Positions 56,353 through 64,000 of a stretch of DNA of 64,000 nucleotides are shown here, in pieces. The translations under genes and the position numbers were made by a program. The stretch covers positions 179,125 to 243,124 of the forward strand of contig JAIVFH010000053.1 of NCBI GenBank assembly GCA_025765595.1. The letters run 5' to 3'. Within the stretch, counting starts at the first letter, position 1. Each line of letters starts with the position of its first letter. This DNA is from Obelidium mucronatum (taxonomy: Eukaryota; Chytridiomycota; Chytridiomycetes; Chytridiales; Chytriomycetaceae). Below the pieces are notes generated by a model. It was given only the letters and a program-made list of their open reading frames with translations, was not told where the DNA came from and made no database searches.

Positions 56353-58920
56353 ACTTCTACCATTGCACTCAAAACAAGTGGCAAGTCTCAAGTATTGTAT
56401 TTCATAAAACAGATTGGATCCTTTCAAAACTTGTGAAGTGATATGGCAAAGTTGTTACAGTTTTCAAGAGAGGGCTTGCTGGTTGCCTAAGTAAATTGCT
56501 ATAAATATAATTATGCTTTTGTCTTCTTTCAAATTAAGAGTTTCTATTTCTCTACATTTACTTTTATTCCGTGGGTGAAACAATCAGACACCCTCTCTAT
56601 GTGATCTCTTCAAGTGATACTCCCTCTGTGTTTGGCAGGAACTTCCAGCCAATTTCCAAACAATTTCCAAACAATTTCCATCCAAGCAACCACTGGAATT
56701 CCTCTGATAGTCTGTGCAGCCGGAAATGGCTGCATTGAACTTCAGGCAAACACTCTGGAAAATCCGGTGGGCATCCAGACTCTTGCCGGCAGATTGAGCC
56801 TTAGGTGGTGTTACTTTCCCAGGTAGAAAAATGGTCTACATTGAAGCTAGACAGTTTTCAGCATCATGAGCTGAGAATTTGCAAATTACAGAAGGGACAA
56901 AGATTGGATTCTGACTAGAGTTTGCAAAGAATGGAGAATGACCAGTAGTTGTTAGGATTCAATCCTGAAGAGTCATGAAACCGGACAAAACCGGGGATTG
57001 AACTTATACACCACCCCCGATCTAGGTCTTGGTCAGAAATCCAGAAACAGAAATTTCCTAGTGCCCAAAACAGGTGCATGTCCACCCCCACTAGAACTGC
57101 TGTGATAGGCAGCAGCCACCCCTGGGGCTTTGAGGTGTGGTTTGCAGTCAATCTAATCACTATGATCAGATTGGTTATCGGTTGGTAGGGTGATGTTTGC
57201 TCTACCAGACGCTCAACTACTGGTCTCACATAATTGAGACTTATTCTAACGTACTTTAAATGTATATAATTAGATTATATATTGCCAAGTTCATTTTAGT
57301 GAGCAGTTAGTTCAAGGTGAGTTTTGCAACAGCTCCCCCAATCATAATCACTCTGACGATGAGCCTAGCAAGTAGGCAGAAGCTACGCAATAATTTTTAA
57401 TGCTTTATTTCTCAAGTTCTTAGAAAAGCTCACCCATTACGTTTAAGTTCCAAGACTGCGACACCACCCAATCTGTCCCACAATCTCAAAATCTTGTTTA
57501 ACCACAGCCTGAATTTTGTAAGTATAAACTGATGAAATGGACTGCATGCATGTCTATTCTGCATGACTTTTGTTGATTTGCCTGTTTTGATTAAACTAAT
57601 CAACAAGCTCTTAGTTGACTTAGTTCCTAGGGATCGTAACTCAATTCAATTAATTCATTGATTGCTTTAACTGTCCCTTTGTCTTAAATCCATCTGTGGG
57701 CTGCCAAGGTTTGTCCAAACACACTTAGCACCTTTGAAGAGGAGCATAAACCATTGAGATCTTAGTAAAATTGATCTCTTTTCTATTTATTATGTCTGAC
57801 GGCACTCAAGTATTTAATCGGATCTGTCCTTTGCAAAACAGTTATCAAAGGACACAAACCCCCCACGTGCTGTGTCTTTTGTGAAACCAAGGCACATTCA
57901 GAATGCTTCGGTCTCTATGCTTTAAAGGATTAGTATCTTTCTGGGATGTGTTCTGCGTTGTAGTATGGAATCTGTGGAATCCACACAAGGCTTGCATATC
58001 ATTGAAAACGAAGCCACTCCAAGTAAAACCTGATGCTCCTTCTGATCAAGTCCCTAAGTTTCTTCTTGAGAAATGAAAGCTTCTTATGGCAGCAGAGTTC
58101 CAAGAAATGCGGCCGCAACATCGAGAATATCCAGAATTCTTGGAGACACATGAAAGTGCAGTTTTAGAAAAAACTCAATTGCATTCTGAATCAAAAGATT
58201 CAAGCTTTGCTACTGTCAGATTGGCTGTATTTTCCTTGGGGATTATGGGACTTAGTACTTTCCGTTCCTTCTGTCTGTTCTGGAAGAGTATCCTCCAGAT
58301 GGTAATCAAATTGCAGCGTTTCCAACGCAAATCAAAGAATTGACCACACGAATGACGGATCCTAAAAGGAAGAGAACGTTGCAAACAGATAGAACAATGT
58401 TACATCATATTGAGGTTTTTTATAGTGTTTATTATTCTTGAACCTGTGTGGAACAGAGAACTGAGCTTGCCTCCTTGGCTTGTTGTTCCACGTCAATCTA
58501 GCGGTTGAGTGCGCTTCTGACTAGGTAAGTGTCTACTTGTTTCCAATTTAACCACCTTCCTTTTATTCCAAAACGCGTACACAATAAACCAACTACAACA
58601 ATTAATAAAGAGATTTGCTTTCCCACATCTGGCAAACTAACGAACTAACCAACTCTCAACGCCCTCGTTGAAAAGAAACAACGAAACCAGCAGTCTAACA
58701 TCCAATACAAACTAACTTCCATAAACTTCAGTCCTGTCCCCAATACACCAACCTCGATTTTTGCACGTGCACCTGTGAGATTATAGGCACTTCATCACTT
58801 CCGCCAGCGATAACATTTCGACTTCACTGCCCCTTCGCTTCAACAGTCCAAAGACAACTCCACTACAGACATCGAGAACAGCTCCAAAGACTGAACATCC
58901 AAACAGTCCTCCTCTTCCTC
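56353..58920. other. Uncharacterised AT-rich region, probably degraded repeats
   Basis: No conserved protein was recognised over 2.5 kb. A frame at 58086-58343 (MAAEFQEMRPQHREYPEFLE) has no known domain and may be transposon-derived. CCTGTGTGGAACAGAG near 58443 and TTGTTCCACG near 58483 form an inverted pair. The stretch just below 58921 is where the 3' LTR of the minus-strand gypsy element is expected, but no second copy exists in the window for comparison. Confidence 0.4.
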
Positions 58921-59075
58921 CTATAACTGAAGAGGAAATTCATCCACCAAGCTATCCTTTTTGCGGTAAAGTGTCACACGTGACCCCTGAACTGACTTCT
59001 TCAACTCTGACCCATCAAGTTCTGCCAAACAATAGGAATTCAACCCCTTTTCAACAACCCAGAAAGGACCAATTC

Positions 59076-59217
59076 TGTTGTAGAGGGACTGGAAGCGGTG
59101 CTGGTTCTGTAGGCAGGTGAGCTGATTGTTGTGGGCACTAGAGAGATTTTGGAGATAATTCTTAAACTTTATTCCCAAACATGGAGCTTTCAACATGAGT
59201 TTCATGTGCCTCCAACA
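59076..59217 (+). mobile_element. Solo LTR, 142 bp, inserted in the gypsy pol
   Basis: The copy starts TGTTGTAGAGGGACTGG and ends GCCTCCAACA, flanked by the 5-bp target duplication AATTC (59071-59075 and 59218-59222). The host sequence on the two sides is an approximately 36-bp duplication, so a tandem repeat probably existed before insertion. Confidence 0.85.
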
Positions 59218-62178
59218 AATTCAACCCCTTTTCAACAACCCAGAAAGGACCAAAATACCTCAATCTCAGCTTTCCTCCAACCATTGTGTCCAACTTCGAA
59301 TCCCTAAGAACAACCAAATCTCCCTCCTCAACAAACTCGCTTTCCAGCCGCATACAATGGTCTTTACCAAACGCTTCAGCTTGCTTCATTCGAGCTTGCT
59401 CGATCAATCTTTGAGCTTCAGCCAAATCAACTTCCTGTCTTTCCAACATTCTAATACAATTCACCAACAGTTCCTCCGTAGACATGCGCTTCCACTGAAC
59501 CAAAGCGTACAATTCAATAGTAATTCAACAGGTAGTAGTGGCTCTTGACCCAAGACCAATTCAGAAGGACGGAAACCCGGCGTCCTTGAGACAGTAATAC
59601 GCCACGCAAACACCGCTGCAGCAAAGTGATGATACCACCCTTTAGGCTTCCCTTCGCAAGATTTCGCAATAGCAGCCACCTATGGTGCATTCCCTCTTTC
59701 AACTTTCCCATTCGCATGTAGAGCATACGCCATCACCACACAAACAATAAACCCAAAACGATCAGAAGTGTCACAAAACACTCTGGCATCTAACTCCCCA
59801 CCATCAATGACAACTTCCTTTGGTACCCCGTACCACAAACAGACTTCCTTGACAAACAACGCCACAATAGGTTCCGCCTTCTTCCGCTTAAACACACCAC
59901 CCTCGATCCAACCAGAGATTTCCTCGATAAACAGCGCCACATGTTTCACAGTTCCCTCCATCAAACATAAATCAATGTGCCACCGTCCAAACAACCTAGC
60001 AAACAACCGTCCATCTTGAACCTCCAACTCCTCGTGATAGCGCACCAGATTCTGTTGCTCACACGTGTCACAGTACCAGCAATGAACTCCCACTTTGCCC
60101 CAAATTCCCAGCCACCAATACCTTTCCAGTATTTTAGCAACCGTCGCTGGCACCCCGCCATGTCCACCACCAACTCCTTCATGCATCTCAGCAACAATCC
60201 TTTCAGGTTCAGACTTCAACCCAATCACACGTTGCAGCACCCCACCGCAATTTCTCCGCGGTTTCGGAAACAAAGACCCATCTTCAACACTGAATAGCGC
60301 CGCCTGGCGAACTATTGCCAAACCCATCTCGCCTCCAACGTCATTTGGCAGTGATCCCGCAGCAAATACCAATAAACGGCCCCCAACCGTCCACTCAAGC
60401 CAAGCTCTTCCATCCTAGATTTACATTCAGACGAATCCCCATTATCGTCAGCCCATTCACTAACAGCTTCCAACGAAAACTTCATCTCCTCAACAACCAC
60501 ACGTCCACCAACCTCCAAAACAGCAACCACCAGTGTATGGTCAGACCCTCTCGGCCACTCAACATGATCAGCATCAATCACCTTCACGTGTTTCGACACC
60601 AACACCCCGTCAAACCGAAATCCCAGATCGCCCACACAAGTTGCACTCCACCAAGTTGTGTAAGATACCTTGTTTGGATGAATTACCTGGTAGCAGTCTT
60701 GAAAACCCAAGTAGAATTGCCCAAGAAGCTGCCGCTCCTTGAGCCAAAACCCAGAATTGACCTTCAGCAGAAGGTTTTGATGAATATCTGCGACCGTTGC
60801 AGCAATGTTCCAATCGCAACCAGCAATGACTTTCAGCCCACAACGCTCGTAATCCCGTAGCTTTTCCAACACAGCTTGTGTAAACTGCATTTTGTAAGGC
60901 ACCTGTGAATCCTTGAGCGGTCGCTTACTTGAGTCCCTTGTGTATGCAGAAGGGAAGTAAAGCACCACTATCACTACTTCACCAAACTGTGTTGCCAAAA
61001 ATCAACCTTCCATCTCCACCGCCGTCCATCCATCAAACTTATACTCCACCTCATCAGCTTCATTGCTCGAGAACAATCCTCGTCTAACCAAAACAGTAAC
61101 GCCATTTCAACCAACACCCCTTGCCCCACACTTCACCACACCAGAATCATTGCACTCAGCAGGAAAATCCACCGTATACGAAAAATGGGTTGCAGAGAAA
61201 TCAAACCCACGAACTTCATCAAATCCAAACTTCCTTCCCATCCTTGTCTCCTGCATCATGAACACATCAAAGGTGGTGACCAACATCAGGAATTCCTCCC
61301 CCATCTTATCCACTGCAGAACGGACTGAATTCACATTCCAAGATCCAACTAATATTCACGTACTAACTTCCCAACCCAAACCCAAAACTTCATCAACGCA
61401 GTCTTCCATACCGACCGAATCATCTTCATCGTCCCCCAAATTCCAGCAACTCAACACATCTGATACTACATTTTTCCTCCCCTCAATATGCACAATAGAG
61501 AGTGGTTGGTAACTTCGTATCGTCAACAGCCAGCGTTTAACTGCTGAATCCAAGGTATCCAACTTTGCCACCGCCCCCACCAATGTAGCTGAGTCTGTCT
61601 CAAGAATAAACTCCACTCCCCAAATATACTGATGGAGCATGGTCAATCCCCTTACAGCCGCTGGTACTTCTCGCTTGTACCTTCACAAGCTTTAGCTCCC
61701 TTCAACACATAATCATCCAGAAACGGCTATATCCAGGTACAAAAGGTTGTAAAACCTTAAGGGACTCCCGCTGAGCGATTGCTACTGAGTTCGTCCAACC
61801 CATTGGAAGCGTAACCATTCGCATCAAGCCCAGTGGCGTTGCAATGGCAGTCAAATCACGACTTGCTGGATGTAGCAAGAACTGGTCATACCAAGATTGG
61901 CAATCCATTGGTGAGTAGATAGCCAAACCAGCGTACTCATTCACAATTTCATCAACTCGATGCGGAATGCCAGAATCGCGGATAGTGACAGAGTTCAACG
62001 GTTAGAGGTCTTGAATGAACCGGATAGTCCCGTCTTTCTTGGGGACCACAAAGAAACTGGCGGCATAAGGCCCGAAACATGGTTCCAGGATGCAAGCATC
62101 AAGTTTTTCTTTCAGCATGTTGATCAGCTGCTGAAGCTGCACGTAGGGGATCTTGTGTGGTCGGAATTTCCACACCTT

Positions 62179-62320
62179 TGTTTTAGAGGGACTGGAAGCG
62201 GTGCTGGTTCTGTAGACAGGTGAGCTGATTGTTGTGGACACTGGAGAGATTTTGGAGATAATTCTTAAACTTTATTCCCAAACATGAAGCTTGCAACATG
62301 AGTTTCATGTGCCTCCAACA
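62179..62320 (+). mobile_element. Solo LTR, 142 bp, inserted in the RT region
   Basis: The copy starts TGTTTTAGAGGGACTGG and ends GCCTCCAACA. Flanks ACCTT and GCCTT differ by one base. Removing the insert joins NTVPHK to VWKFRPHK, restoring a gypsy RT entry region. Confidence 0.85.
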
Positions 62321-62700
62321 GCCTTGTGTGGAACAGTGTTGATTCGTATCAGCTCACAGAACTCCGGCTTGATTTGGCCGCACTCCTTGACAGAAAGAGA
62401 AGGCCTTCTCTTCTGCCTTAAGCACAGCACGCAATTCGGCCATTTCCTCCACTGATAGCCAACCCGCTTCCGAACACAGCGCGCCATTTTCACCACCATC
62501 AAAACCCCAACCAACAGGAGCCACCAGGTTCTAGCCAAAATGGCCCAATTTCCCCTGCAAAATTGCTTACTCAAGAACCTCAAGAACCCAACCAAAATTA
62601 TGGTACGCCATTGATTTAAATAAAATTAAGCTGATAACGCTTGAGATTATGAGAAAGTTCTTATTTTATTATAAATAACACTACACAACTATATATTTGG

Positions 62701-63500
62701 TTAACGGAATTTTGCAAACAGGGTGAATGTGTTGGTTTGTATTGAGTCTCGGTCCACAATTCCCAGTTCGGCAATAGCTTTTTCATGTTTGATTGCTCGT
62801 AGCAGTTTCGTCATTATATCAGATTTGTTTGATTCAGATTCGCACCACTGGAATTTGATTTCGTCACGATCGTGTCTGTCCTTTAACACCATGTATTGTA
62901 AGTCCAAGTGTCTGGTTTTGTGTCTTCCTGAGCCTTCGATAACGTTTGTGACAGATTGGAGGTTATCGCAGTAGTGGTCGATTGGTTTTGATTGCTCGTA
63001 GCCAAGCCATTTGAGTATGTTGTTTAGGTAGATGAATAAGTTTGAACTGGTAACAGCCGCAGTTGTTTCTGCTGCGACTGTAGAGTCAGCTACTGTCTTT
63101 TGGAGTTTTGAAGATGCTGATACTGTTCCGTCAGCAAGGCTAGCTACTACAACCGTTTGCGACTTTCTTGTGTTATTATCGGCTGCAAGATCGGCGTCCG
63201 TGTATCCAATAAGTTTAATGAACCCGTCTTTTGACTTTTTGAAGCGTTGGACTTTTGCCTTGGTTCGGTTCAAGTAGCCCAAGAGGTGTTGCATAGCTTT
63301 CCAATGTATTTGTTGCAGATTCTTTACGTGTTGTCCGAGTTTGCTGAGGGCAAATAAAATATCGACTCTTGTTTTGTGTAGAGATAGCAGGGTTCCGAAT
63401 GCTTCTTGGTAAGGAATTCCCAACATAGCGTTGTCAATTTTGTCTGATGGTCGATCAAACTCCTTCATGTCCAACGAGGTATTCCACGGGGTTTTGTTTG
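62701..63500 (-). pseudogene. Ty1/copia pol fragment (RT C-terminus and RNase H)
   Basis: The open frame contains GIPYQEAFGTLLSLHKTRVD and HWKAMQHLLGYLNRTKAK (the copia RT tail). The RNase H blocks GYTDADLAADNNTRKSQT, ADSTVAAETTAAV, HYCDNLQSVTNV, GRHKTRHLDLQYM and SDIMTKLL follow. The four acidic catalytic residues are visible, so the RNase H part is little decayed. Gag, protease, integrase and most of RT are missing upstream, where a 142-bp LTR lies. No matching LTR was found downstream. It is a truncated copy. Confidence 0.85.
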
Positions 63501-63535
63501 TGATGTGGGGGTTGGTTTGGAATGGCAGACATGAG

Positions 63536-63677
63536 TGTTGGAGGCACATGAAACTCATGTTGCAAGCTCCATGTTTGGGAATAAAGTTTAAGAATTCTCT
63601 CCAAAATCTCTCTAGTGTCCACAACGATCAGCTCACCTGTCTACAGAACCAGCACCGCTTCCAGTCCCTCTACAACA
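63536..63677 (-). mobile_element. Solo LTR, 142 bp, reverse orientation
   Basis: This copy reads TGTTGGAGGCAC...CTACAACA on the plus strand, the reverse complement of the other four. Flanks ATGAG and GATTA do not match, so the target duplication is lost or the copy is a recombination product. Confidence 0.85.
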
Positions 63678-64000
63678 GATTAAGAAGTCTTATTACTCAA
63701 CATCTGTTAAATTTTCCTGTACCAATTAGTCAGGGAACCCTTAAAAAGCCGGAACGTTCAAGCATTCACTGTTACACAAACACCTCAGCCGCTACTACCA
63801 AAGCCGCTACAGCTTCTAACTCTACTACAAACAGCTAAATCTACTTATTAAAACCACTTTATTCTGCTACAACAACTACAACTTTCTACTACTTGAAACA
63901 CTTGAAACTCAACCAACCCCCAACTATTACGCCTCAAAATTTTTTCTGACTTCAACAAAAAATGACAACAAACAACAACTTGAAAACAACTTTTACGCTT
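63678..64000. other. Unassigned sequence at the window end, 323 bp
   Basis: The sequence is AT-rich, with CTTAAAAAGCC and a CT/AC-rich pattern (ACTACAAACAGC, CAACAACTACAAC). It may be a leader or untranslated region of a gene or element beyond the window. No coding domain was recognised. Confidence 0.3.

Larger units (their letters stand above)
58921..62595 (-). pseudogene. Decayed Ty3/gypsy-like pol with an AP-endonuclease-like domain between RNase H and integrase
   Basis: Reading the minus strand: RT (about 62480-61700; FFVVPKKDGTIRFIQDL, then PLNSVTIRDSGIPHRVDEI and, after a frameshift, FLDDYVLKGA); RNase H (about 61680-61370; GVEFILETDSATLVG, VVSDVL); EEP endonuclease (about 61370-60420; GSWNVNSVRS, FMMQETRMG, VIAGCDWNIA, GSDHTLVVAVL); H2C2 zinc finger and integrase core (60372-59460; GGGHGGVPATVAKIL, CDTC, WHIDLCL, VIDGG, NGKVERG); C-terminus GPFWVVEKGLN near 59050. 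Stops and at least three frameshifts break it. The RT thumb and early RNase H are deleted. The in-frame stops are TAA, TGA and TAG at sites where CAA, CGA or CAG would fit. Two 142-bp LTRs are inserted in it. Confidence 0.8.

Noticed and set aside
60400..61370. EEP domain as the endonuclease of a nested LINE
   Set aside because: A LINE endonuclease would be followed by its own RT; here an H2C2 integrase follows and RNase H precedes in the same frame. Kept as an open alternative in the finding only.
56064..63677. 142-bp repeats as SINEs or MITEs
   Set aside because: They have TG...CA ends, constant length and 5-bp target duplications, and lack polymerase III boxes, long inverted repeats and poly(A) tails. 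LTR is the better reading.

Overview
This is a gene-dense eukaryotic nuclear segment. Genes are cut by many short GT-AG introns (mostly 40-100 nt), intergenic gaps are often under 100 bp, and 3' ends carry AATAAA-like signals. The gene set is fungal: Hsp104, an LZ-type bHLH factor, a PRR5/Bit61-type TORC2 subunit, MED8 and COPI-alpha. It also contains WDR92/DNAAF10, a factor for axonemal dynein assembly, together with cyclic-nucleotide-gated-type channels. A zoosporic (flagellated) fungus, probably Chytridiomycota, fits best; that assignment is inference.

Layout. 1-10,000: an unrecognised partial gene, RPL29, the 1242-residue COPI alpha subunit, a small membrane protein, NC2-beta (DR1), a secreted Cys-rich protein and an MFS transporter. 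10,000-18,400: two tandem PP1 phosphatase catalytic subunits (the first with a frameshift in a homopolymer), a divergent pyruvate-kinase-like gene with a 6-nt micro-exon and substituted active-site residues, MED8 and WDR92. 18,500-26,450: a divergent H2A/H2B pair and two head-to-tail paralogous six-TM channels, each with two cyclic-nucleotide-binding domains. 26,500-32,000: a CHORD-CS cochaperone, UDP-glucose dehydrogenase and dynein light intermediate chain. 32,100-33,700: a cluster of four spliceosomal snRNA genes, U4(+), U1(-), U5(+), U2(-), each with a TATA box 34-39 nt upstream. 33,800-45,400: UGGT, CARM1-type PRMT, GPATCH4-like, COX7A-like, a helical hypothetical and a bHLH-LZ factor. 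45,400-55,650: HSP104, a soluble three-CNB protein, UBL3, PRR5-like, a disordered hypothetical and a three-LIM protein.

55,650-64,000 is transposon ground. It holds five copies of a 142-bp solo LTR (TG...CA ends, mostly with 5-bp target duplications, one nested in another), a copia RT/RNase H fragment, and a decayed Ty3/gypsy-like pol. In that pol an AP-endonuclease-like (EEP) domain lies between RNase H and integrase, in the same frame as the RNase H. This domain order and the snRNA cluster are the observations most worth following up.

Several genes form short divergent pairs that probably share promoters: H2A/H2B, the secreted protein/MFS pair (31 bp between start codons), UBL3/PRR5-like (48 bp), COX7A-like/helical protein (110 bp), and the disordered protein/LIM pair (4 bp). 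Exon models were worked out by eye from splice consensus, reading-frame closure and family conservation; most of the models checked close exactly in frame.
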